Assembly: GCF_052065355.1 (NCBI RefSeq)
Contig: NZ_JBQHUF010000013.1
Location: 1 to 64,000 of the forward strand
Length of the DNA stretch: 64,000 nt
Reading direction: 5' to 3'
DNA from: Flavonifractor sp052065355
Lineage (GTDB): Bacteria; Bacillota; Clostridia; Oscillospirales; Oscillospiraceae
Part shown: positions 9,078 to 17,181 of the stretch, piece by piece
How the letters are laid out: each line of letters starts with the position of its first letter
Position numbering within the stretch: position 1 is the first letter of the stretch
Notes under the pieces: generated by a model
The model's input: only the letters and a program-made list of their open reading frames with translations
Databases searched by the model: none
Told to the model about the DNA's origin: nothing
Position numbers and translations under genes: made by a program

Positions 9078-9228
9078 ACTTGCGACCAACTTGCAACTAA
9101 CTTGCAATCAAGTTGCAATATGATTAAAAGTTAGGTGTAAGAAAAACTTATGGTGTGAGATTGAGAAAGAGTTACTACGCTAACATGGTAAGAAAGCTAC
9201 AGATGGGTAAATTACTTTTGCATTCGTT

Positions 9229-9254
9229 TATCTTTGATAACAGTGTATTAAAAT
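9229..9254 (+). repeat. Element-internal repeat at right end of element 1
   Basis: TATCTTTGATAACAGTGTAT followed by TAAAAT. Matches 23183-23208 and 61720-61745, each about 90-95 nt (61720: about 65 nt) before a TTGACCACAC-type repeat. This marks 9229-9343 as a former right end. Confidence 0.75.
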
Positions 9255-9343
9255 TACCATGGGCTGAGATCCGTAAAAACAAAACTCAGAGGCTGGATCG
9301 CGCTCTGGAGTGACCTGGCAAAATCTTCTCTTCTCAAATTTCT

Positions 9344-9370
9344 TTGACCACACAACAAGCCATAGACAGA
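9344..9370 (+). repeat. Element-end repeat, copy 2 (collapsed junction)
   Basis: TTGACCACACAACAAGCC followed by ATAGACAGA. On its left is right-end sequence of element 1, on its right is left-end sequence of element 2. No att core is present between them, so two repeat copies and the intervening att appear fused into one. Confidence 0.8.
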
Positions 9371-9376
9371 GAAAAT

Positions 9377-9408
9377 CAGGCCTCCGGAGCGTACGCTCCA
9401 GAGGCCTG
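9377..9408. terminator. Orphan integrase-operon hairpin
   Basis: CAGGCCTC...GAGGCCTG hairpin almost identical to 23577-23608, which follows the integrase operon of element 3. Here no integrase follows. Confidence 0.7.
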
Positions 9409-9417
9409 TTGCTTTTT

Positions 9418-9479
9418 AACCTCTTTTTTCACCCCACTGCAGATATGATCTGTCTCTTCTTTGTGGAAGGAGTAGAGGA
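9418..9479 (-). pseudogene. Remnant of a DUF6809-like gene
   Basis: The minus strand reads LYSFHKEETDHICSGVKKEV, aligning with the C-terminus of the element 1 protein (LYSFDEEETDRACRQMGKED). The rest of the gene and both integrases of this element are deleted. The remaining 9480-9767 gap holds no gene I can support. Confidence 0.65.
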
Positions 9480-9767
9480 GACAATTTGGATCGCGGGGAA
9501 GACAATTTTTGATTTTGTGGAGAGGCATCCAGCGCTGGATGTGGTCCTAGTCCTCCATAAACCAGGGATTTATGCTATGGCCAAGCGTATTTTAGGGTGG
9601 AGTGAGACGTACAAATACGAACCGGATGCCAAATGGTTTTGGTGTCCGGTTTTTTACGGCCTTTATCCCATCTTAATCACATAGGCGCATTATTTATAAT
9701 TTCATAGTACTGGTCATGATAGGATAAAAATAAATCGTATATTTGTGATGAAGAACAGGAGGGAAAT

Positions 9768-11768
9768 GTGCATATGGGCGAAGAAAAAAGCGGCCTGGAA
9801 TATGCATTATCTTTTTCCAAAGATTCGGTTTCTCCCGGTAGATTAAAGATATTTTTTGGTTATGCCGCAGGTGTTGGTAAAACCTACGCCATGTTGGAGG
9901 CGGCCCATCAGGCACAAAAGGAGGGAATTGATGTTGTGGTGGGCTATGTAGAGCCTCATGCCAGACCGGATACACTGGCGCTTCTGGATGGACTGGAGGT
10001 CCTGCTCTGCAAAGAGATCGACTACCGTGGGATCAAATTAAAGGAGCTTGACCTGGATACAGCGCTGCAAAGAAAGCCGCAGCTGATTCTGGTGGACGAG
10101 TTGGCCCACAATAATGCACAGGGCTGCCGCCACACAAAGCGGTATCAAGATGTGGAGGAACTGCTTCAAGCCGGGATCAATGTGTATACCACAGTAAATG
10201 TGCAGCATTTGGAGTCGCTGAACGATTTGGTGTCGTCCATTACGGGAATCGCAGTGAATGAGCGAATACCGGATCATATTTTTGAGCGGGCCAATCAAGT
10301 CGAACTGGTCGATATTGAGCCGGATGAATTGGTAAAGCGGCTTCAGGCTGGAAAAGTATATCGGGAGCGCCAAGCAAAGCAGGCGCTTCAAAATTTCTTT
10401 ACGGCAGAGAATCTGGCTGCCCTGCGCGAGATTGCAATGCGGCGTACCGCAGACCAGCTGAATCACACGGCTCTTCAGACGGGGAAGGAGAAAAGCGCCA
10501 GGGCGGGAGAACACATTTTGATTTGTCTGTCCTCCGCTCCGTCCAATGCCAAGGTGATCCGAACGGCAGCGCGTATGGCGGAAGCCTTCCACAGCGGCTT
10601 TACGGCGCTGTTTGTGCAGACACCGGAAACAAAGGAGCTTTCGGGAGAAAATCTGAAACGTCTTCGCAGCAATCTTCGTTTGGCCGAACAGCTGGGAGCG
10701 CAGATCGCGACCGTCTATGGAGCGGATCCTGCGGAGCAAATCGCGGAATACGCGCGAGTCAGCGGTGTAACCAAAATTGTGATGGGACGTATGAACCATA
10801 AGCAGAATTTGCTTACCGGGAAAAAGAGCTTGGCGGATCGGCTGATCGAATTAACAGAGCTGGATATTTATATTATCCCGGATCATCAGCCCTTGTATAA
10901 AAAGCGTATGGGCAGAATTCGGATGTCCAGCCCCCGTTTTAGCTGGAAGGATACTGCCATTATGCTGCTGTCCCTGGCCTTATCCACTGTGATAGCTCTG
11001 GGATTTTTCTGGGCAGGATTCAGCGAGTCCAACATCATTACGGTGTATATCCTGGGGGTGCTGCTTACGGCCGTCTGGACGGGCGGACATATTTATGGGG
11101 CTCTTGCCTCTCTGCTGAGTGTTGCCGCGTTCAATTACTTTTTTACCGTTCCCAGATTCAGTTTTCAAGCCTATGATCCCAGCTACCCGGTTACATTCCT
11201 GATTATGCTCTGTTCCAGTATGATTGCCAGTTCCTTGGCCAGCCGGGTAAAAGCGCAGGCCCGCTTGGCCGCGGAAAAAAGCTATTATACGCAGCTGCTG
11301 CTGGAGAGCAGTCAAAAATTTCAAAAAGGGCGTACCCAGTGGGAGTGTCTGCATCTGGCGGCGGAGCAGCTCAACCGAATGTATGACCGGCCCATTCTCT
11401 ACGCGCTGAATGAAGGGGAAGGGACCTTGCATTTCCGGATTGAACCGAAAGATGAAAACACTGTTTTGGCTGGACTGGATTCCGAAGATATTGGTGTAGC
11501 CAAGTGGGTACAGAAAAACAACAAGCACGCAGGAGCCACCACAAATACGCTGCCTGACGCAAAGTGGCTGTTTTTGTCGGTGAGAGGAACGCAAGGTGTG
11601 ATGGGCATTGTGGGAATTCCCGTTGTCGGGTATTCCATCCCGGATGCATTTGAAAAAAATCTGATGATTGCGATTCTAAACGAATGTGGCCTGAGCCAGG
11701 AACGAATCCAGCTGCAGGAAGAACGCAACCGAGCAGAGCTTCAAGCCCAATCCCCAATTGCAGAGTAA
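9768..11768 (+). CDS. Kinase-less KdpD-type sensor protein
   Basis: 666 residues carrying the sensory half of KdpD only: KdpD domain with Walker A-like GVGKTYAM and VDELAHNN (about 25-235), a universal-stress-protein domain with SSAPSNAKVIRTAARMAEAF (about 250-375), four membrane segments (about 390-500), and a GAF-like domain to the end. It stops in the linker where the full KdpD at 19772 continues into its histidine-kinase domain; no kinase sequence follows, so this is a natural truncation and not a frameshift. GTG start at 9768 behind AGGAGG; ATG at 9774 is an alternative. It may sense K+ or c-di-AMP (known for KdpD USP domains) and modulate the full KdpD. Confidence 0.88.
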   Translation: MHMGEEKSGLEYALSFSKDSVSPGRLKIFFGYAAGVGKTYAMLEAAHQAQKEGIDVVVGYVEPHARPDTLALLDGLEVLLCKEIDYRGIKLKELDLDTALQRKPQLILVDELAHNNAQGCRHTKRYQDVEELLQAGINVYTTVNVQHLESLNDLVSSITGIAVNERIPDHIFERANQVELVDIEPDELVKRLQAGKVYRERQAKQALQNFFTAENLAALREIAMRRTADQLNHTALQTGKEKSARAGEHILICLSSAPSNAKVIRTAARMAEAFHSGFTALFVQTPETKELSGENLKRLRSNLRLAEQLGAQIATVYGADPAEQIAEYARVSGVTKIVMGRMNHKQNLLTGKKSLADRLIELTELDIYIIPDHQPLYKKRMGRIRMSSPRFSWKDTAIMLLSLALSTVIALGFFWAGFSESNIITVYILGVLLTAVWTGGHIYGALASLLSVAAFNYFFTVPRFSFQAYDPSYPVTFLIMLCSSMIASSLASRVKAQARLAAEKSYYTQLLLESSQKFQKGRTQWECLHLAAEQLNRMYDRPILYALNEGEGTLHFRIEPKDENTVLAGLDSEDIGVAKWVQKNNKHAGATTNTLPDAKWLFLSVRGTQGVMGIVGIPVVGYSIPDAFEKNLMIAILNECGLSQERIQLQEERNRAELQAQSPIAE

Positions 11769-11780
11769 AAAGTACCTCCT

Positions 11781-11825
11781 GAAAACAGATCGACGTTAAC
11801 GTTACGTTAATGTCGATCTGTTTTC
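11781..11825. terminator. 21-bp stem hairpin after the short KdpD gene
   Basis: Arms 11781-11801 and 11805-11825 pair over 21 bp with one mismatch around a 3-nt loop. T-rich sequence follows. It probably separates the short kdpD gene from the kdp structural operon. A second small hairpin (GCAAAAC...GTTTTGC, 11866-11891) precedes the next gene. Confidence 0.75.
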
Positions 11826-11922
11826 CTTAATCCCTATTTATGACTCCTGGGAGTATCCTAGGAAAGCAAAACGGAGCGGTGCTTGTTTTGCTGAGTGTGA
11901 ATTCGGAAAGGAGTTTTCGACA

Positions 11923-12021
11923 ATGATGGATCTATTGATGGCCGGGACTTTACTGCTCTCATTTGGACTGGTATGGCTTCTGGTCAAGTGGTGCCAGAAG
12001 CAAATAGACACCCAAGAGTAA
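11923..12021 (+). CDS. Small membrane peptide of the kdp operon
   Basis: 32 residues: MMDLLMAGTLLLSFGLVWLL followed by VKWCQKQIDTQE, one hydrophobic helix and a polar tail. GGAAAGGAG is placed suitably upstream. It lies directly before kdpF. Two small hydrophobic peptides also precede kdpA in Clostridium acetobutylicum, so this is probably a real accessory peptide of the Kdp complex. Confidence 0.75.
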   Translation: MMDLLMAGTLLLSFGLVWLLVKWCQKQIDTQE

Positions 12022-12040
12022 TCATTGAGGAGGGATACCT

Positions 12041-12118
12041 ATGATCGCATTAGGAATCATCGTTGTGCTGCTGGGTGGATATCTGGTCTATGCCCTGGCC
12101 CACTCCGAGCGATTTTAA
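12041..12118 (+). CDS. kdpF: KdpF-like subunit of K+-transporting ATPase
   Basis: 25 residues, MIALGIIVVLLGGYLVYALA followed by HSERF, the typical size and pattern of KdpF, a single-helix lipid-like stabiliser of KdpABC. Preceded by GAGGAGGG 8 nt upstream and followed 28 nt later by kdpA. Confidence 0.88.
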   Translation: MIALGIIVVLLGGYLVYALAHSERF

Positions 12119-12146
12119 GGACACACAGTGTTAGGAGGAATTACCT

Positions 12147-13907
12147 ATGGTACAGCTGGTACTGACAATTCTCATCTATTTGATCATTGTCATTCCGGCG
12201 GGGCGGTATCTCTATCATATCGCCGCAGGAAAGCACACCTTTGCCGACCCGGTGTTTGACCGGGTGGACGGGGTGATTTACAGAATCGGCGGGGTAAACC
12301 CCGACAAGGGGATGAACTGGAAGCAGTATGTGCTGGCCCTCATCGGGACCAACGCGGTGATGATTGGCGTTGGCTATCTCATTCTGCGTATCCAGAGCAT
12401 TTCCGTTTTCAACCCCAATGGCATCGAGGGCATGGAACCCACCCTGTCCTTTAACACCATCATCAGTTTTATGACCAACACCAACCTGCAGCACTACTCC
12501 GGCGAGAGCGGCTTGAGCTATCTCTCCCAGATGTTGGTCATCATTTTTATGATGTTTGTCTCGGCGGCCACCGGCTATGCCGCCTGCGTGGCCTTTATTC
12601 GAGGGCTGGCCGGGCGGACGAAGGGCAACGTGGGCAACTTCTTTGTGGACCTGGTGCGCATCACCACCCGCATTCTGCTCCCCTTCTCCATCGTGGGCGG
12701 CCTGCTGCTGGTGTGGCAGGGGGTGCCCCAGAACTTTGATGAGAATGTGGTAGTCCAGACGCTGGAGGGCACCTATCAGGTCATTGCCATGGGGCCCATT
12801 GCCGCTCTGGAAATTATCAAGCATCTGGGTACCAACGGCGGCGGTTTCCTGGGTGCAAACTCCAGCACCCCGTTGGAGAATCCTACCAGTCTGTCCAACC
12901 TCATAGAGCTCTACTCCATGATGCTGCTGCCCGGCGCCTGCGTCATTACCTTCGGCAAGATGGTAGGCGACAGCCGAAAGGAGCACCTGGCTAAGCTGGC
13001 TCCGGACAATGCCTTGCCTGAGCATCGTGAGGGCATCACCGCCAAGATTTATGGCCGCGAGGGGCGCAGCATTTTCCTGGCTATGGGCATCCTGTTCCTG
13101 GTTGGCCTGAGCCTGTGCTACTGGGCGGAAAGCCAGGGCAACCCGCTGCTGGCTCAGATTGGTCTGGACCAGTCCATGGGCAGCATGGAGGGCAAGGAAG
13201 TCCGCTTCGGCGTCGCCCAGTCGGCCTTGTTTACCACCGTTACCACCTCCTTTACCACCGGTACTGTCAACAACATGCACGATACCCTGACCCCCTTGGG
13301 AGGCATGGTGCCCCTGCTGCACATGATGCTCAATGTGGTCTTTGGCGGCAAGGGCGTGGGCCTGATGAACATGATCCTGTACGCTATCCTGGCGGTGTTT
13401 ATCTGCGGCCTGATGGTGGGACGTACCCCCGAGTACCTGGGCAAGAAGATCGAGGGCCGGGAGATGAAGCTCACCGCCCTGTGTATTATCATCCACCCCT
13501 TCTTGATTCTGGTGTTTTCCGCTTTGGCAGTGGCAACTCAGGCGGGCCAGGCCGGCATCACCAATCCCGGCTTCCATGGGCTGAGCCAGGTGCTCTATGA
13601 GTACGCCTCTTCCGCCGCCAACAACGGCTCCGGGTTTGAGGGACTGGCGGACAATACTTACTTCTGGAATATGACCACTGGTTTGGCTATGTTCTTCGGC
13701 CGCTATCTGTCCATTGTGATCCAGCTGGCCATTGTAGGCTCCCTGATGAAGAAGAACTATGTCAACGAGTCGGCCGGTACTCTTCAGACCAACACCGTTT
13801 CCTTTGCGGTCATTCTCGTCTTTGTCGTTTACATTTTTGCCGCGCTGACCTTCTTCCCGGCGCTGGCTCTGGGCCCCATCGCGGAGCATCTGACCATCTG
13901 GGGCTAA
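12147..13907 (+). CDS. kdpA: KdpA, K+-binding and channel subunit
   Basis: 586 residues, normal length for KdpA of the superfamily-of-K+-transporters fold. The selectivity-filter segments are visible: TNTNLQHYSGE, GTNGGGFLGANSSTP, TSFTTGTVNNMHD and ASSAANNGSGFEG. About ten membrane segments. It forms the high-affinity K+ pathway of the ATP-driven Kdp pump. TAGGAGG precedes the ATG. It is the first large gene of kdpFABC, with kdpB 16 nt behind. Confidence 0.97.
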   Translation: MVQLVLTILIYLIIVIPAGRYLYHIAAGKHTFADPVFDRVDGVIYRIGGVNPDKGMNWKQYVLALIGTNAVMIGVGYLILRIQSISVFNPNGIEGMEPTLSFNTIISFMTNTNLQHYSGESGLSYLSQMLVIIFMMFVSAATGYAACVAFIRGLAGRTKGNVGNFFVDLVRITTRILLPFSIVGGLLLVWQGVPQNFDENVVVQTLEGTYQVIAMGPIAALEIIKHLGTNGGGFLGANSSTPLENPTSLSNLIELYSMMLLPGACVITFGKMVGDSRKEHLAKLAPDNALPEHREGITAKIYGREGRSIFLAMGILFLVGLSLCYWAESQGNPLLAQIGLDQSMGSMEGKEVRFGVAQSALFTTVTTSFTTGTVNNMHDTLTPLGGMVPLLHMMLNVVFGGKGVGLMNMILYAILAVFICGLMVGRTPEYLGKKIEGREMKLTALCIIIHPFLILVFSALAVATQAGQAGITNPGFHGLSQVLYEYASSAANNGSGFEGLADNTYFWNMTTGLAMFFGRYLSIVIQLAIVGSLMKKNYVNESAGTLQTNTVSFAVILVFVVYIFAALTFFPALALGPIAEHLTIWG

Positions 13908-13923
13908 GGAGGATTTGTCCACT

Positions 13924-15972
13924 ATGAGTAAGAAGCAAAACAAAAAGCTGCTGACCCCCGAGATCCTCAAGCAGGCGCTCATTGGGTCGGTAAAAAAGCT
14001 GGATCCCCGGTATATGATGAAAAATCCGGTGATGTTTGTGGTTGAGATCGGCTTTTTCATTACGCTGCTGCTGACCGTTATTCCCACCCTGTTCGGGGAG
14101 ACCGATGCCAGCTTGCGTACGTATAATCTGATCGTATCCGTCATTCTGCTGGTGACCGTACTCTTTGCAAACTTTGCAGAGTCGGTGGCAGAGGGGCGCG
14201 GCAAGGCCCAGGCGGCCAGTTTGAAGAAGACCCAAAAGGATACCGAAGCCCATCGGCTGGATGAAAACGGCAATGAGACCATTGTTTCCTCCAGCCAGCT
14301 GAAAAAGGGCGATGTGGTGATGGTGGTGGCCGGAGAGGTCATTCCCGGCGACGGCGAGGTCATTGAGGGCATTGCTTCCGTAGATGAATCTGCCATTACC
14401 GGTGAGTCTGCCCCTGTGGTCCGGGAGAGCGGCGGTGACTTCTGCTCGGTGACCGGCGGCACCACCGTGGTGTCGGACTGGCTGAAGATCCGGATCACCT
14501 CGGAACCGGGCAACAGCTTTCTGGACCGGATGATTGCCCTGGTCGAGGGTGCCTCCCGGAAGAAGACCCCCAATGAGATCGCCCTGAACACCCTGCTGGT
14601 CTCTCTGACCATCATTTTTCTAATTGTAATTGTGACCCTGTACCCCATTGGAATTTACAGCGGCGTGCAGCTGCCTGTTTCCACGCTGATTGCTTTGATG
14701 GTCTGCCTGATTCCCACCACCATCGGCGGCCTGCTCTCCGCCATCGGCATCGCCGGCATGGACCGGGTGACCCGCTTCAATGTCATCGCCATGTCGGGCA
14801 AGGCGGTGGAAGCCTGCGGCGACGTGGATACCATGATTTTGGATAAGACAGGCACTATCACCTTTGGCAACCGCCTGGCTGCGGATTTTTTCCCCGTGGA
14901 GGGGGCCGACCGCAGCGAGCTTATTCGCTGTGCGGCCCTGACAAGCCTGCACGATGAGACCCCCGAAGGCAAGTCCACTCTGGAGCTGGCCCGCCGCCTG
15001 GGTGACACCAGTGAGGAGCAGCCCGGCTCCACCTTTCTGGAGTTCACCGCCCAGACGCGCATGAGCGGTGTCGATCTGCCGGACGGCACCTGTGTCCGGA
15101 AGGGGGCCTCCGACGCCATTGAGCAGTATGTCAAAGAGCAGGGAGGAACGATCCCGGCTGACCTGCACGCCCATGTGGAAGAGGTGTCCTCCCTGGGCGG
15201 TACGCCTCTAGTGGTGTGTGAGAACGATCAAGTGCTGGGTGTCATCTACCTGAAGGACACCGTAAAGCCGGGCATGGCCGAGCGGTTTGCCCGTCTGCGT
15301 GCCATCGGCATTAAGACCATCATGTGCACCGGTGATAACCCCCTGACGGCAGCTACCATTGCCAAGGAGGCCGGTGTGGACGGCTTTATCGCAGAGTGTA
15401 AGCCTGAGGACAAGATTAGTGTCATTAAAAAAGAGCAGGCCGAGGGCAAGATCGTAGCTATGACCGGCGACGGCACCAACGATGCACCCGCTCTGGCCCA
15501 GGCAAATGTGGGCCTGGCCATGAACTCCGGCACCAGCGCCGCCAAGGAAGCCGCCAACATGGTGGATCTGGACTCCGACCCCACAAAGATTCTGGAAGTC
15601 GTTGAGATCGGTAAGCAGCTGCTCATTACCCGCGGCTCTTTGACCACCTTCTCCATTGCCAACGACATTGCCAAGTACTTTGCCATCATCCCCGCCATGT
15701 TCATGGCATCCATTCCCCAGTTGGGTGTGCTGAACATTATGCATCTGACCACAGAGTACAGCGCAATCCTGTCGGCTCTGATTTTCAACGCAATCATTAT
15801 TCCCTGCCTCATTCCGCTGGCAATGAAGGGCGTCAAATACCGCCCCATGTCTTCCAGCAAAATGCTGGCCCGGAATATGATGATCTATGGTTTGGGCGGC
15901 GTGATTACTCCCTTTGTGGGAATCAAGCTGATCGACATGATCATTTCCCCGCTTCTCATTGGCCTTGTGTAA
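13924..15972 (+). CDS. kdpB: KdpB, P-type ATPase subunit
   Basis: 682 residues. Phosphorylation motif DKTGTIT with Asp307, actuator-domain TGES, and hinge TGDGTNDAPAL are intact. KdpB hydrolyses ATP to drive K+ uptake through KdpA. The start at 13924 has AAGGAGG 11 nt upstream; an in-frame TTG at 13915 is too close to that site. The gene is complete and appears functional. Confidence 0.97.
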   Translation: MSKKQNKKLLTPEILKQALIGSVKKLDPRYMMKNPVMFVVEIGFFITLLLTVIPTLFGETDASLRTYNLIVSVILLVTVLFANFAESVAEGRGKAQAASLKKTQKDTEAHRLDENGNETIVSSSQLKKGDVVMVVAGEVIPGDGEVIEGIASVDESAITGESAPVVRESGGDFCSVTGGTTVVSDWLKIRITSEPGNSFLDRMIALVEGASRKKTPNEIALNTLLVSLTIIFLIVIVTLYPIGIYSGVQLPVSTLIALMVCLIPTTIGGLLSAIGIAGMDRVTRFNVIAMSGKAVEACGDVDTMILDKTGTITFGNRLAADFFPVEGADRSELIRCAALTSLHDETPEGKSTLELARRLGDTSEEQPGSTFLEFTAQTRMSGVDLPDGTCVRKGASDAIEQYVKEQGGTIPADLHAHVEEVSSLGGTPLVVCENDQVLGVIYLKDTVKPGMAERFARLRAIGIKTIMCTGDNPLTAATIAKEAGVDGFIAECKPEDKISVIKKEQAEGKIVAMTGDGTNDAPALAQANVGLAMNSGTSAAKEAANMVDLDSDPTKILEVVEIGKQLLITRGSLTTFSIANDIAKYFAIIPAMFMASIPQLGVLNIMHLTTEYSAILSALIFNAIIIPCLIPLAMKGVKYRPMSSSKMLARNMMIYGLGGVITPFVGIKLIDMIISPLLIGLV

Positions 15973-15985
15973 GGAGGTTTCTGTC

Positions 15986-16657
15986 ATGAACAATACAAAC
16001 AAGCAAACTGCGGTGCACTGGATTCGCCAATCCGTGGTCGTGACGTTGATTTTTCTGCTGCTGTGCGGCTTTGTTTTCCCAGTGGTGCTCAGCGGCCTGT
16101 CTGCGGTGATCTTTCCCAGCCAGGCCAAGGGCAGCCTGGTGACTGCCGATGGGGAAGCGGTAGGCGCTGCCAACGTGGGCCAGGACTTTACGGAGCCTTA
16201 TTTTATGAAGTGCCGTCCTTCCGCCTGCCATTACAATACCTATTATGAGGACGAGGAAGGCAACCAGTTCTACAATGACGGCAGCGAGTTTGCCGGGCTT
16301 GCTTCCGGCAACAACAACTATGCCCCCTCCAACCCCGCCCTGACAGAGCGGGTAGAGGCTGACATTGAGGAGTTTCTGGCTGCCAATCCCGGCGTGAGCC
16401 GGGAGGATATTCCCGCCGACCTGATGACCGCCTCCGGCTCCGGCCTGGACCCCCATGTCTCACCCGAGAGCGCTCAGGTGCAGATCCCTGCCCTGGCCGA
16501 GGCATCCGGTCTGAGCGAGGAGGAGCTCAGTCAGATTGTGGCGGACAATACCACTGGTAAGCTGCTGGGTGTTTTCGGGGAAGAAACCGTCAATGTGCTG
16601 GGTGTGAACCTGGACATTGCAAAGGCCATGGGTCTGATAAGCCAGACAACAGAATAA
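15986..16657 (+). CDS. kdpC: KdpC subunit
   Basis: 223 residues with one N-terminal membrane helix (about 13-35) and the KdpC extracytoplasmic domain: FPSQAKGSLV, VGQDFTEPYFMKCRPSA, ASGSGLDPHVSPESA. KdpC stabilises the complex and raises K+/ATP affinity. AAGGAGG lies 8 nt before the ATG and overlaps the kdpB stop. Confidence 0.96.
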   Translation: MNNTNKQTAVHWIRQSVVVTLIFLLLCGFVFPVVLSGLSAVIFPSQAKGSLVTADGEAVGAANVGQDFTEPYFMKCRPSACHYNTYYEDEEGNQFYNDGSEFAGLASGNNNYAPSNPALTERVEADIEEFLAANPGVSREDIPADLMTASGSGLDPHVSPESAQVQIPALAEASGLSEEELSQIVADNTTGKLLGVFGEETVNVLGVNLDIAKAMGLISQTTE

Positions 16658-16692
16658 GGATCGTTCTCCCGATTTTCTGGAGACAAGCAAAC

Positions 16693-16731
16693 CGACCATC
16701 GGCCTGCGTGTTTCAGGCAGGCCGATGGTCG
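16693..16731 (+). terminator. Intrinsic terminator after kdpC
   Basis: 15-bp stem, CGACCATCGGCCTGC pairing with GCAGGCCGATGGTCG, then TTTATT. It ends the kdpFABC transcript. Confidence 0.9.
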
Positions 16732-16818
16732 TTTATTGATTCTTAATTTCATACATGCAATCTTTTTCCCAGTTTTAGTTCCTGCACGTTATGATAGTGC
16801 CGCGAGGAGGGAAGAGAT

Positions 16819-17013
16819 ATGGCTACGTTTATCAAGCGCGTTTCTCGTTTTGAAAAGCAAATGGATGCTTCAATGGAACGGTTTATGTTCCGTCACAGAG
16901 TTTGGGGCTTTTGCATGATGTTTATCGGAATGCCCATCCTTACGTTGGCTGCGGTGTGCACCTGTACGATCGTCATTGTCTTGCCAATGGCGCTTGTATG
17001 CGGATGGATTTAA
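16819..17013 (+). CDS. Small membrane protein of unknown function
   Basis: 64 residues: a basic, amphipathic N-terminal half (FIKRVSRFEKQMDASMERFM) and a strongly hydrophobic C-terminal half likely forming one or two membrane helices. GAGGAGGG lies 9 nt before the ATG. It stands between kdpC and ktrB in a potassium gene cluster, so an accessory role in K+ transport is a reasonable but unproven guess. Confidence 0.65.
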   Translation: MATFIKRVSRFEKQMDASMERFMFRHRVWGFCMMFIGMPILTLAAVCTCTIVIVLPMALVCGWI

Positions 17014-17072
17014 TGGAACCGGACGATTCAAAACGCGTTCAGTCAGACAGATATTCGGGGCAAAAGCGGCTT

Positions 17073-17136
17073 CTTAATACCGCCTTAATACATGCCTTAA
17101 TACGTTAATACCTCCTTTAGACCATATGTAGATAAT
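17073..17136 (+). promoter_or_regulatory. Direct-repeat operator and promoter of ktrBA
   Basis: Four near-identical octamers (CTTAATAC at 17073, 17084 and 17096, GTTAATAC at 17104) precede a -10-like GATAAT at 17131-17136. The first two are spaced 11 nt, the third 12, one helical turn each, as in binding sites of OmpR/PhoB-family regulators. KdpE, encoded downstream, is such a regulator. There is no good -35 hexamer, as expected of an activated promoter. Confidence 0.55.
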
Positions 17137-17181
17137 GAACGTATAAAGAGGAGATAAAGATGTATTAAGAGGTGGAGGCTT

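Noticed and set aside
9310..9684. 124-codon plus-strand open frame
   Set aside because: Its first part crosses the end repeat, hairpin and DUF6809 remnant, which are better explained as element-end DNA. No ribosome site at a useful start and no family pattern in the second part.
12141..14648. 835-codon open frame on the minus strand
   Set aside because: It lies opposite kdpA and kdpB, which are unmistakable. High GC and biased third positions keep the opposite strand open.
16740..17181. c-di-AMP (ydaO-type) riboswitch before the potassium genes
   Set aside because: I looked upstream of kdpD, kdpF and ktrB for the long conserved ydaO structure and found none; only short hairpins and direct repeats are present.
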